Source of the DNA: Avena insularis
Taxonomy: Eukaryota > Streptophyta > Magnoliopsida > Poales > Poaceae
Direction: 5' to 3'
Length of the DNA: 64,000 bases
Assembly: GCA_023614405.1 (NCBI GenBank)
Contig: CM042694.1
Span: 134,297,711-134,361,710, forward strand
The position numbers and the translations under genes were made by a program. Below, piece after piece: positions 21,500 to 32,358 of this stretch; position 1 is the stretch's first letter; each line of letters opens with the position of its first letter. A model generated the notes under the pieces. That model ran no database searches. It had not been told where the DNA came from and saw nothing but the letters and a program-made list of their open reading frames with translations.

Positions 21500-21513
21500 C
21501 CTTAGATATGTAA

Positions 21514-21545
21514 TACTCCCTCCATCTCAAAATAGATGTCGAAAG
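21514..21545 (+). repeat. Isolated Stowaway-like terminus
   Basis: ACTCCCTCCATCTCAAAATAG after TA looks like one MITE end, but no matching inverted end follows within Helitron 2. Probably a broken MITE. Confidence 0.45.
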
Positions 21546-22386
21546 TTTCTTACGTGAACCAATATTTGGGTTTCTTACGTGAACATTATACCATTAGATT
21601 TATCATCATATTGAAATAATTTCAATAAAATTGATTGTAAGCGGGGTCAACTAAGGACGAAGAACACCTCTGATGACTAGAATCAGATGCTTTGGCGGAC
21701 GGTGAGCAATTATATCTAGCTATATAAAACAAAAAAATAAGAGGAAAGATACAATAAATAATTTAGCCAGCATAAGATGAAGAGAGATATGATTCGTAAG
21801 AAATATTTTTAATATACAACCATGTGGGGCCAGTTACTCGAGATAAATTATATGTTAGGCCATAGCTCTTCAGAAATGCAGCAATTAATATCTCCCTAAC
21901 GGATTTGGCAAAACAAGGTATAGCTTATCGATGATTTTGACTCCTAAACAGAACCCAATGCACGTGTTACTTTACTCTCTAATATAGATAAGTTCGTATG
22001 CCACGAGTGGGTCGGTCCTGTTGTTGGGATTCAGATTATCAGTAATTCATATATATTAGATATATTGTATCCCGTTCTGAAATGGAAGCCTTTAAGTAGT
22101 TCAATTTGAACTATTAGAAAGGTTTACATTTAGGAACCGAGGTAGTACAATTATTAAAGTCAACATGTTATATTTCAAATAAACATGAGGGTCTAGCACA
22201 ACAATGACGTGATGATCTTAAGATATTTGAACGGAGGTCAAAAATGTACCTCCGCATTGGATATTATATTTACCACAATATCCTTGGTGGTTAATGAAAC
22301 GTAATATTATGTATCAGACGTAATGTGAATATTCTTAAAACGGTAAAATCATCTCTCTCAAACACTCTTAACTCAATAAAAATGAT

Positions 22387-22417
22387 GCCCTCGCAGTTGC
22401 GAGGGCCACCTTGCTAG
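22387..22417 (+). other. Helitron 2 3' terminal hairpin and CTAG
   Basis: GCCCTCGCAGTTGCGAGGGC hairpin, CACCTTG and CTAG, then T. Confidence 0.9.
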
Positions 22418-23276
22418 TTCCTAATTAAACTGTATTTACCTTTTCCTATTATAAAAACCACCGGTGCGAGAGAATCGATGGCAATCGGAATTCGAGTCAA
22501 AGTTAAGCATCAGGCTCTTCATATGCGAACTAGAGTAGTAATATGGATCGATCATTCAAATGATACGACTGACAAATTGGTTAAAAATCTGTCACGTCAC
22601 TTTTTAAATAACATCGGGAGAACTGCGTATTCTGCCATCAGAAGAAAAAGGAAAATTACTGGACTGACCTGGTTTATATGAAAACCGGTCCTTAAAACCA
22701 TAAAAGGTGAGAAATTTATGAGAAAACCCGGGTCAAAAATGGCACAAACGTCGGAGCATCATCGCCCACATGGCACCAAACCACCGGCACAAAAAACACG
22801 CACATCATATCTGGAGCCGTTGATCCGACTTCCCCCGCTTGAACCGACCTCACGATCGCGTCAAGAGGACAGACAAGCTCGTTACCACCTCGTAGCACCA
22901 ACACACCACCAATGTCTTGCTAAGACACAAGCACACCTCAGGGTGTCGTCGTTGCAAGCCCACCCGAGGCCGCCGCCTCGTCGCACGTCTGTCGTCTAGT
23001 GTCGTCGCTCTGGCATTCTCCACCCTCGACAACAAGGCAACCGAGTTGTCATAGACCTACCACACCACAAGGGTCAATGACTCCGAATGTGGTGCCTTCA
23101 AAAAGGTAGGGCATATGTGTCATCTCCTCCCGCTCCAAAGGAGGCCCACGCGCTGAATCTGCCGCCATGAGTGCCAGATACACATCCGCACATGCTTGGC
23201 TGCTATCCCAACTCGATGGCCACCAGCAACACATCCCGGAGCCACCGCTCTAGCGTCCAACCACCAGATCCTCCGT
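22418..23276 (+). repeat. Duplicated unidentified segment, copy A
   Basis: Matches 25019-25389 plus 26907-27351 over most of its length (shared words include CGGAATTCGAGTCAAAGTTA, AAACCCGGGTCAAAAATGGC and CACGATCGCGTCAAGAGGAC). Copy A has about 20 extra bases near 22940. The origin is unknown: there is no terminal repeat, and short ORFs do not resemble a known protein. It gives the empty-site reference for the solo LTR in copy B. Confidence 0.75.
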
Positions 23277-24384
23277 GCTCATGCTCGTGGCACACGATCA
23301 GAGAAGGCCCACCGCCGCCAGAAGTCACACGGGCTTTGCCCATGGCACTCATCGGTGGCGGCGGGGGTGGACCGAGGAGGAGGGGACTGGGGAGAGAAAG
23401 GCTGGGTCTGCCACCCATGTCGCGCGAGCAGGGATGAGAGCGCTAAATTTGTAAGGTTATTTGCTCTACTCTTACAAATATAGAGGTCGAGCGATCGATT
23501 TGGTGGACGGACACCATAACTTTATTTTTGTCGACCAAAGTGTTTTTGGATGTTGAGACTGCGAGAGAAGCTGGACTATACTCAGTGAACAGAAGATGAC
23601 ATGTGAGCTGTGAGTCGTCAGTTTGGTAGATTATTTGTTTTATCTTGGTTGAGATAAGCAAGCAATCAAGTTTGCAGGACTCAGGATATTATATTTGACT
23701 TGACTCATATGGACTAATATACGATATGAGAGTCATTAAGAAAACTATCGCTCCATGAACTGGTCGACAATGCAATGAAAATGCGGGACGCGCATACACT
23801 ATTACAATAAAATATATGGAGGGTAGGTCCTGTCGCTTTTAAACGTCCAACTACATAGCTGCGACTCGCGATAGGAGGGCAAAAAAACTAGAGATAACTA
23901 TATTCGGAAAAGTAGATAGACGATGCTTTTTTGCTTGGCACACGTATTGTCATCCGTCGAGCTGGCGCTACCACGGCAATGGCAACAGGGGAAGTGCGAC
24001 GACCCATTGTAGGCCAGCACAATATGGCACTATTACAGATAAAAGCCTATTAAGGCAAGTGTCGCAGAGAAGCGGTGGCAGAGTGTGAACAAACCACAAG
24101 AGGGGGCAAAATCCATAGAAAACAACAAATATGCATAAAAACTGGGGCAAATCAACAGAGAACAATATAAGGTGTATATTAGATGGCACTATCATGAACT
24201 CATGATGATATATACCGGTTCTTATATACCTGGGCACTTTTGAACAAGTAACTTTTGGTACTCCAAAAGAGAAGAACACATAATGACCAAAAGACAATTC
24301 AATATGACCAATAACTAGCTAGAGAAATCCTCTTCGGTTCTTCTTAGCTTTGAAGTCAGAAATTATGTCTTCATATGGAATTTT
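23277..24384. other. No recognised feature
   Basis: A GC-rich start (to about 23440) passes into AT-rich DNA. No coding, terminal repeat or RNA gene seen. Confidence 0.4.
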
Positions 24385-24909
24385 TTAAGCAATTTCCCTT
24401 TCTATTTGTAGTAGCATGCTATCCTCAAGAAAATGGCTAAAGTAGCTGTACTGAAAACGCCTTTTCTGCCCTTCTATTCCAGTAGTCTTATATTTGTTTA
24501 GTTTAGGTTGCATAGGACCCAACCTCAAGTATGCCTTTCGTACATCATCTCTCTGATTTTGCGGGTATTGCCAAACCTGCGGGCGTAATGCGGGATCTGG
24601 CTCCAAGAACTCAACTCCACGAAATATGACAGATCCATTTGTTTGGTGCTCTTCTTCTTGGAAATTAGAATTTTCTTGCTCGAATTCATCTTGCCTCATA
24701 TTATCCTATCCATCTTCATCTTCCCTTTGATTTACATATTGCACAACGGCCATAGCATCAGGAGCAGCAGACATATGTTCAAAAAAAAAATTCATCTCTC
24801 TTTCTTTAGAAAAATGACTTTCCGTTGTTTGCCTATCACTAACAAAATAAAAATAAAGCACCAATTGAGCAATTCGGTGGAGGAATGGGTACCTAAGGTA
24901 CCACTGCAT
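24385..24909 (-). pseudogene. hAT-type (TTF zinc-finger / ZMYM1-like) transposase fragment
   Basis: One minus-strand frame, split by a TAG at about 24706, reads MNFFFEHMSAAPDAMAVVQY, then DNMRQDEFEQENSNF and the diagnostic region LEPDPALRPQVWQYPQNQRD, VRKAYLRLGPMQPKL. This is the N-terminal region of the TTF-domain hAT-related proteins often annotated as zinc finger MYM-type 1-like in plants. The hAT dimerisation domain and the rest of the transposase are absent, and no 8-bp TSD or TIR could be assigned. Confidence 0.72.
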
Positions 24910-25018
24910 TCCGATTCGCAGTTAAAAAATTGGAATTCAGATTTCAGAACCTTACCTTGCCGCTGGACCTGAGCGTGCAGGCAAGCCGCAGGGAGAGGGA
25001 GTGGGGAGCTGCATCACT

Positions 25019-27351
25019 ATTCCCAATTAACTGTATTTATTTTTTCCTATTAAAAGCCATCGGTGCAAGAAAATCGATGAGAATCGGAATTCGAGTCAAA
25101 GTTAAGCATCATGCTCTTCATATGCGAACTAGAGTAATACGGATACGACTGACAAATTGGTTGAAAATCTGCCACGTCACTTTTTAAATAACATCAGGAG
25201 AACTGTGTATTCTGCCATCGAAAGAAAAAGGAAAATTACCAGACCGGCCTGGTTTATATGAAAACCGGGCCTTAAACCATAAAAGGTGAGAAGTTTATGA
25301 GAAAACCCGGGTCAAAAATGGCACAAACATCGGAGCATCATCGCCCACATGGCACCAGACCACCGGCACAAAAATAACGCACATCATATTGTTGGGTTCG
25401 CACCATAGAAAACAAAACAATTCCTACGATGTGAATATCTAGGCATCAAGATCTATCTACGTAGATACAATCAGCGGGTGAATGTATATTCATAGAGAAC
25501 ATACCCTTGAAGAGGGACAAAGTGTTACGAGGTTGTACTCGTGGATGATGTAGTCGTACACTTGCCGATCTCAAGATAGTGATGAAGCCCAGCGAGTCCA
25601 GCAGGTTCAGCACCAGCACGTCCAGCAGGTCCAGCACCAGCAAATCCAGCACCGCAAAACAGCGATGCATTCGTGATCGCACACACATCCGGTACCCCGA
25701 CAACCTCCACGACCTTGCTCTAGCGATGCAGCAGAAGAAGCAACTCCTTCCAGATAAAGCCACCAAAAACATGTATCTCGCTAATATGAGACCATGAGGA
25801 ATAATTTTTAGAGGGGGAGAGAGATCCTTCACGAGGAGGTGTGAGATGAGAAGGAGCGGGAGGCCTTTTATAGGGGAGAGGGGGGAGCCCCTCACATGGC
25901 CCGCAAAACATTCACATAAAACCCCTTCAACATTTCAATATCACATGCAGAACCAGTTTCTGCAATTTCACCCAAAACAATTTTGGTTTTCATCAAAATG
26001 ATTCCAATACTTTTTAAAATTTTGTCCGAAACATATTTGCTCTAAATGGTGTCGGTATCCCTTAAGTGTGTCACCCTGCGGTTCGCAAATAATGCAGAAA
26101 TGATCGAGACCCCTCTCCGACCAATAATCAACATCGGGACCTAGAGATCCGTACTGACCCTACACATTCAACGATGACTCTAGTGACCATGTGAACCTTT
26201 AACGTCGTAACTAAATTCCTTTCTCTCGCGATATATTACATATCCGAGATTCGATCATCGGTATCCCCCTACCGAGTTTGATCTCGTTACCGATATGCAC
26301 TCTTTTCTCGTTCCCGTGATATAACATTTTAGTGATCACATCACTTGTTTGCAAGCTATCTCAATGTGATATCACCGAGAGGGTCCTGAGTATATCTATC
26401 CATCATGGGGATGGACAAATTCCACTCTTCATCCATGAGCCCCTACATAACACCTTCGGAGTAACTGAACCCGCCATTATTGTCACCCTGTTACGATGTG
26501 ACGTTTGATGTTATCAAGTTATTCTTTCAGTGTTAGCGATTGACATGATCTCATGGTCTAAGGACTAGAATTACTTTGTATGATGTTATAGCAATTTAAA
26601 CACAATGACTTTGATCGTATTGCTATACTTTAGATGAATGTTCATCACATCATTCTATCAATATTGTGATCTTATTATTAACAACATCCAATGTCAATGA
26701 TCAAGAAACTTTGATCATCTTGTTAATCAATGAGCTAGTTTATATGAGAGGCGTAACTAGGAACTCTTTATTTATTTATTAAACACAGATGCATTAATTT
26801 TTCCAAGTAATACAATTATAGCATGCAAAATAAACATTTATCATAAACGAGGAATAAGATAATAACCACTTTATTACTGCCTCTCGGGCATGTTCCATTC
26901 ACATATCTAGAGCCGTTGCTCCGACTTCACCTTCTTGAATTGACCTCACGATCGCGTCAAGAGGACAGACAAGCTTGTTACCACCTCGTAGCACCAGCAC
27001 GCCACCCATGCCCTCCTAAGACACAAGCACACCTCCCACCCAAGGCCGCCATCTCGACGCACATCTGCCGCCTAGTGTCGTCGCTCCGGCATTCGCCACC
27101 CTCGACCACAAGGCAACCATGTTGTCATAGACCTACCACACCACAAGGGTCAATGACTCCGAATGCGGTGCCTTCAAGAAGGTAGGGCATATGTGTCATC
27201 TTCACCCACTCCGAAGGAGCCCCATGTGTTGAATCTGCCGTCATGAGAGCCAGATCCACAGCCGTTCGCGCCTGGCCGCTACTCCAACTTGTCGGCCGCC
27301 ATCAACACAGCCCGGAGCCACCTCTCTGCCGTCCAACCACCAGATCATCCG
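25019..27351 (+). repeat. Duplicated unidentified segment, copy B (split by solo LTR)
   Basis: Homologous to copy A; interrupted at 25390-26901 by a solo LTR. Without the insertion and one TSD copy it reads continuously like copy A (..CACATCATATCT-GAGCCG..). Confidence 0.78.
25390..26901 (-). mobile_element. Solo LTR, Copia (Angela/WIS/BARE-like)
   Basis: A 1.5-kb block starting TGTTGGGTTCGC and ending ..GTTCCATTCA, flanked by TSD CATAT (25385-25389, 26902-26906). Read on the minus strand it begins TGAATGGAACATGCCCGAGAG and continues AGGCAGTAATAAAG, resembling the start of Angela/WIS/BARE LTRs. No second LTR or internal region is present, so LTR-LTR recombination is the likely origin. It holds a small GTCCAGCAGGTCCAGCACCAG-type minisatellite near 25597-25660. 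The family name is from memory; length is a little short of 1.7-1.8 kb. Confidence 0.88.
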
Positions 27352-27554
27352 CTACAAATTTTTTCTCTTAGAAAGGGATAAGAGAGCTATCTTAACCAAC
27401 TACATACTTCTGTAAAAAAAAACTACATACTAACATAGAACATAACACGACCATATATCACTCCTTCGACTCGACCGTGAGGAAGCAATCTAAGGGCTCT
27501 TACACTATTAATAATTATATAAGTTATTATTGAAGTCGTGCTATCTTACTAGTA

Positions 27555-27760
27555 CTCCCTCCAGTCCAATTTAATAGGCTAAACTTTGTCTAGATACGAA
27601 TGCATCTAGTCTAAATATTTAACTAGATACGTACTCCCTCCGTTCAAAATATAAGGGGTCTAGGTACATTTCTTTCACAAAGCTAAAACATCTTATATTT
27701 TAAAACGGATGGAGTACGAATCTAGACAAAACTAAGGTCATTAATATGGATCGGAGGGAA
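27555..27760. mobile_element. Stowaway-type MITE (outer)
   Basis: CTCCCTCCAGTCCAATTTAAT at the left and ATATGGATCGGAGGGAA at the right, flanked by TA (27553-27554, 27761-27762). Inverted words TTTGTCTAGATACGAA / GAATCTAGACAAAA confirm the pairing. It is split by a second MITE. Confidence 0.85.
27634..27714. mobile_element. Stowaway-type MITE (inner, nested)
   Basis: 81 bp, CTCCCTCCGTTCAAAATATAAG to CTTATATTTTAAAACGGATGGAG inverted, with TA on both sides (27632-27633, 27715-27716). Inserted in the outer MITE. Confidence 0.9.
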
Positions 27761-30251
27761 TAGTAAGGTTATGATTAAGTTAGGGGCAGGTTTCTATAAT
27801 CAAGTTAAATGGTTCCATGTCGTTCATAACAACGGATATGGCTTTTTTAAATTATTTAACGCCCCGGTGGTGCGCCAAAGTTTTCACGTGACACTTCAAC
27901 CATTTTCTGAGTTTATTCTGACTGTGAAGATCTTCACGAAGCAGCATCACCAAACAGATCCTTGACATTGATTCTCTTCTCCATCCAACGGCGAAAGCTA
28001 TGGGTATAGCAAAGGAATCCACAGCCATCGGTGCTGCTCAAGTGCTCCGCATACAGGAACCACTTACTAAGCGACAATCAACCATAACTGTACTGCGAGA
28101 GATTTACGTTGTTGATACGATAACGACCTGTGGAGCCAGTGGACCACACAGCAAGTACCCTCGTTCATTCCCCATTGCCTCCCAAGCCTAAAAACCTCCA
28201 ATGAGCACAGAAAGATCAATGAGATGTCTGCATGGAGGACAAAGATGAGAGGTGTTCGCTAGGCTCGGTATGCACATATCTGAAAAGTGAAAAACTCATA
28301 GTGGCCAGTGAGCATCTCTGAAACATATTGACATCTTGTTTGCGAACTAATAGAGCTAGCTAGTTGAATTCCACATGCGGTACTGCCCTCCTACTTATTT
28401 GAGTCGTAAAATACTTAATTGATTACCAACTATCTATACAGGTGACCCATTTATTTTGCTCACGGTACAGTACCACTGCCACAGTGCCACTCCGCAAGAA
28501 ATATAGCCTCAAGCCTTGAAAAGAATCGAATTGAGCAGGTGTCGGAGATTCATTTGATGCATTGTTTTATGTTTAATTTGCTCTTTTATACACTGAACTA
28601 TCCATATTAATCTAGACTCTAAAGTATGACCATTGCACCTGCGCAAGCCAAACCAAAAGCACTCATAGTGATTTTTTTTGGGGCTTACATTGTCTTCTTG
28701 TTACATAATGCAGAGGCATGCGCACATATCTGCATTGTATTCTCCAAAAGTATATAGACTTCATAGTTCTAAGTGAAGTAAAAAAAAGTGAACTTAGGAA
28801 CCCCCAAAGATTGAGACCTATATGTTTGAACTTGGTGACAACAATGATTGTGTCATCAGAATATTTTGATGATTCACCAAGCTTTAGCAATGTGCACAAA
28901 CACAGAAACAAAATATGGATATTGCTGAACTACAGAAATTAAAATAGATTCTCGTTAGCAGTAAAAATTTGCATGATGTAGAATGCATGCGCCAGTTCAA
29001 AAGAACAAAAAAAAGGCATGCCCAGATTTCAGCTTCTAACTTTGATTATTTCCATAAAATAAGCTAGTTTCAAGAAATATTTTCTCAAGACTGGTGCATA
29101 GAAGTTATTAGAAAAGAATCCAATTATCAATACTAAAAACCACAGTTACACAATGTAGAATAGTCACTAGTTGACAAGAAATACCTGCAAAATTACACTA
29201 TGGAATCATGGAGTCTGGACAAAACATCTAAGAGCGAAATATGCTGCACAAAACAGATTTCGTGGGGCAACGACCTAGTTGCTGATGATGTTATGACAGT
29301 TCAGATATAAAATTAAGATAGCAAAATACTGGTCATGGACAATTTAATAAAAACAAGAATAAACAACGCCCAGTGGCACATGAGTCAAAGTGATGAATTC
29401 CCAACTTGTCTGGTAATACAGAACCAGTCTTTAAGTACAAACAAGTAGTTGGTGAATTATGTTGATAGCTAACCCTGGGAAAGAAACAATTATGCCCTAT
29501 AGGCCTAGCTTACGGTGAATTTTTAATCACTTTTGACCCCTTTGATCTACACAGTGTTTGACTTTGATCTACACAGTGTTTGACTGCGAGACCATCAAAT
29601 GGGACACCGTGCAGATTTCATTGAAGGAAAATTGCATTTCTTTGCCATATGTGTATTTGCAACAACCTAGAGAATTCAATCATCAAATCACAACGCTATA
29701 TAACTGCAGGAAAAGAAAATCATTTCAAACAACAAATCATAGAGTAATACTTCCAATTTCCACATTATAAATATATAATTGCAGGACCCACGTTCATAAA
29801 CAGGGTGACATCAATATCTAACGTAAACAGATAACAAGTTGCACACAAAGCGTAGTTGCAAAAAATGAGTACAAAGAGAGAGGTGAAAGTTCGGATATTT
29901 CCAAATATATATAGCATGTTCTCTCACATGTAACCCACATGGGGGACCTAACAAGTGTCTACAGCAATTAGTAACTGAAGCTAATAGATTAAGTGGCGTG
30001 ATATGTTGATATAACTAGATAGACAGTACACACTGAAGGCCAACATACACATTCTCCACGGCTAATAACCATTGTTCAAAGCCACAAAACAAATACACCG
30101 GAAAACCAACAGATAAAAAATTAAAATGAAATAGACACGAGACTTATCCAAGTCATTGCTCTGAAAGCAGAAGCTCCACCACATGTTGAACACCTGATTT
30201 CTACAAAGGCGCCTAGATATGCCAACTTAGCAAATATTACGCTTCTGATTT

Positions 30252-31431
30252 CTACTTACCGTCTGACGGCCATTCGGCAAAACTAGGAATATAAGGTGGA
30301 AATGGGAGATGGTAGTATTCTTCAATGCTGCAGATGGCATGCACTTTCTGGTTGTCCGTACTGTACGAGACAAGCATCCTCGTCACGCTGTCGATAAGGA
30401 AAATCACATTGCATTCTGGATGAATTGCTATCAATGAACAGACCTCACCCCGGTTGTGGCAATGCCTCCCAAACAGTTGTGGAACGTTAGCAGTATGCAT
30501 TAGTGTCCACTGTCCTGTACCATAATCCTGAAGGACCCAAACTGAGAGTATACACCGATTTTGTTGCTGATCTAAATGTATAGCATACAAGCGTCCCTGA
30601 GACTGCCCGATGGAACAACGAATCCTACCATGGTATGGCAACGGAAATTTCCTGCATGTCTTCCCCTCTGTATCCACTGTGACTAGTGAGTAATCACACT
30701 CACATGTAGAATTTTTTCCATACAAATAGAATCACAGGCAGAAGAATGAAAAGTAGTGAAATGCAGTGTGCCATTGAAGAAGACAAACCGTGAATCAGCG
30801 TCATCCACACAAGTTTCACTGCCCCACTCACTCTCGATGGAAATCCAATGTCTAGTTTCCGATGAGTAGATCTCCACTCCAGTGATTCGACCATAAATGC
30901 TAGAATCCTGCTTGATCACAAATGCCTCAAATCGGGAGGGGGTGGCCGGGTCGAAGCCCAAACGTATGGTGAAGCTGTTGGAACAATGCAGCGCTTCTGT
31001 AGCAGGCAACCCAATCTGCATTGCAGGATTGCACACAACCCAATCTGCGGCAAACGGATGTGGAGAAGTCTTGAAGCATTTGCAGAGGAGAAGGCTGCTG
31101 CAGCAGTCCACGAGAAAGACACCAAATGCGGCGAAGTCACGGAGGAACAGGAGTTCGGGGTCGACGAGAGGCCGGCCTTTCCCGGACAGATTGACGAACC
31201 TGACGCGGTCCTCGCGGCCGTCGCGCTCCTTGCAAGCGTGGCAGAAGAATCCTGATAGGGTCTGCGGTGACCTCTTGCGGAGGTCGGGGTCGGAGCAGAG
31301 GGCGTGCCATGACTGCGAAACGCAATTGAATCGGCAGAGCGACCTGTAGGGCACCCGCGCCAGGATCTCCACGAGGAGGTCGTCGGGAGTCTCACGGCGG
31401 GCTGCTTCTTCTTCCTGGACCTCCTCTCCAT
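30252..31431 (-). pseudogene. F-box protein gene (F-box-associated type), likely frameshifted
   Basis: The best start is ATG at 31429-31431 (MERRSRKKKQP), followed by an apparent 2-base loss near 31390 that moves to the F-box frame RETPDDLLVEILARVPYRSL, CRFNCVSQSWHALCSDPDLR, KRSPQTLSGFF. The F-box binds SKP1 in an SCF ubiquitin ligase. The middle (VVCNPAMQ, VEIYSSETRHWISIESEW, FVFFNGTLHFTTFHSS) is a plant F-box-associated, kelch-like domain for substrate binding. Near 30700-30725 a second shift leads to TVDTEGKTCRKFPLPYHGRI, CILSVWVLQDYGTGQWTLMH and the end at TAG (30252). The last codons PSDG-K overlap a good donor (CGGTAAGT), so a further exon is possible. Two shifts in otherwise conserved coding suggest a young pseudogene; assembly error is the alternative. 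Confidence 0.8.
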
Positions 31432-31439
31432 CTTGAAAT

Positions 31440-31814
31440 GATGGGGATCAAACCTGTAAACTGCCGTGCAGTTTGGCTTGGGTCAACGATTAGATTAGGA
31501 AGCGGACAGAAGCAAACCTCGAGTGCTTGAGGACGTCGTTGCGCGCGGCGGCGGCGGCGGAAGTGGAAGCCGCGGGTTGATTTGAGGATTCCCACGATGG
31601 TTTTTTTTCTTCTTTATTTTAGGAAAACACATATATTTTTTTTTAAGATGAAAACACGTATACTATTAAGCAAGCAAACTGTCTCATTTAAAACTTTTCA
31701 GACCTCTTAGGTACTCTGGTAAAAAAAAAAGACTAAAACTTGCTGCCTCAATCAGCGTACGGTTACATTGTTTATAGAGTCTAGCAAAAATCTAGGGTTC
31801 ATCGACCCAATTAC
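31440..31814. other. F-box upstream region
   Basis: Likely promoter and 5' UTR of the minus-strand F-box gene: a CTG/CAG-containing stretch, a GC-rich (GGCGGC)n block at 31543-31562, then T-rich DNA with GAAAACACRTATA repeated (31624, 31651). No coding seen. Confidence 0.4.
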
Positions 31815-32045
31815 CACTAGTAGAAAAACTAGCTTTGGTTCGTACCGGTCGAGAGCATTAGTCCCAGTTCCTCCTCGAACCGAGACTAACGCAAGCTTTG
31901 TCCCGGTTCGAGTGGACCTAGGGACGCACTGGAGCCAGGGGCATACGTCCCGGTTCTTAACGGGCTATTCGTACCGGTTCGTAATACGAACCGGGACTAA
32001 AGGTCGGTGGCTCCCGGTTCGTATTACGAACCGGGACGAATAGCC
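31815..32045. repeat. CACTA left TIR and subterminal repeats
   Basis: TIR followed by about six units of GGTTCG-type words in both orientations, e.g. CGTACCGGTTCGTAATACGAA and CCCGGTTCGTATTACGAACC palindromes at about 31970-32040. A TATAAATG word lies at 32050-32057, possibly the promoter of the TNP2 gene. Confidence 0.85.
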
Positions 32046-32358
32046 TGCCTATAAATGCGCCCCCCGCCAACGCACACTCTCTGTTTTTTCTCTTTGTTAA
32101 AGGAGTGAGGTGTGGTGTGCTAGTTTTTTTCCTATGCACATTAGGTGTTCGACGAAATATCTGAGAGAATGATACGCTTGATTTCACACAAAATAAAAAT
32201 GATATGAGGTGTCCGAGCCATACTTAAGTCTTTCTCCTCTTTCTTTCCTTCTTGATCGAGGTTAGCAAACCTTATCCTTCATCTATCATTGTTATAATAA
32301 TGCATGCGTCGACGTAAAGTGGTCATCTCACTATTCATGATGTTCTGTAATGATGCAG

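Larger units (their letters stand above)
4901..22417 (+). mobile_element. Helitron 2, interrupted by Helitron 1 and Gypsy-1
   Basis: The Helitron 2 sequence is 4901-4904 (TCTA), 8737-9377 and 20572-22417. The segment at 8737 starts TTATATACTAAAAG, i.e. the family 5' end lacking its first four bases; those four, TCTA, lie at 4901-4904 just left of Helitron 1. The 3' end is the hairpin at 22387-22406 plus CTAG at 22414-22417, followed by T. The host A-T site is supported by a related segment elsewhere: bases right of the element (TTCCTAATTAAACTG) resemble 25019 onward, which reads ..CACTA-TTCCCAATTAACTG without a Helitron. No Rep/helicase gene is visible. It contains a LTR retrotransposon, a SINE and a 47-bp tandem duplication. 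The TCTA at 4901 could instead be flanking microsatellite. Confidence 0.75.
27352..30250. other. Intergenic, AT-rich, with MITEs only
   Basis: Apart from the nested MITEs (27555-27760) and a 22-bp tandem duplication at 29541-29584 (TTTGATCTACACAGTGTTTGAC twice), I see no coding region, TIR or RNA gene. The right end should contain the 3' UTR of the minus-strand F-box gene. Confidence 0.5.

Noticed and set aside
27771..28191. Two short ORFs as exons of a gene
   Set aside because: No splice sites linking them and no recognised protein.
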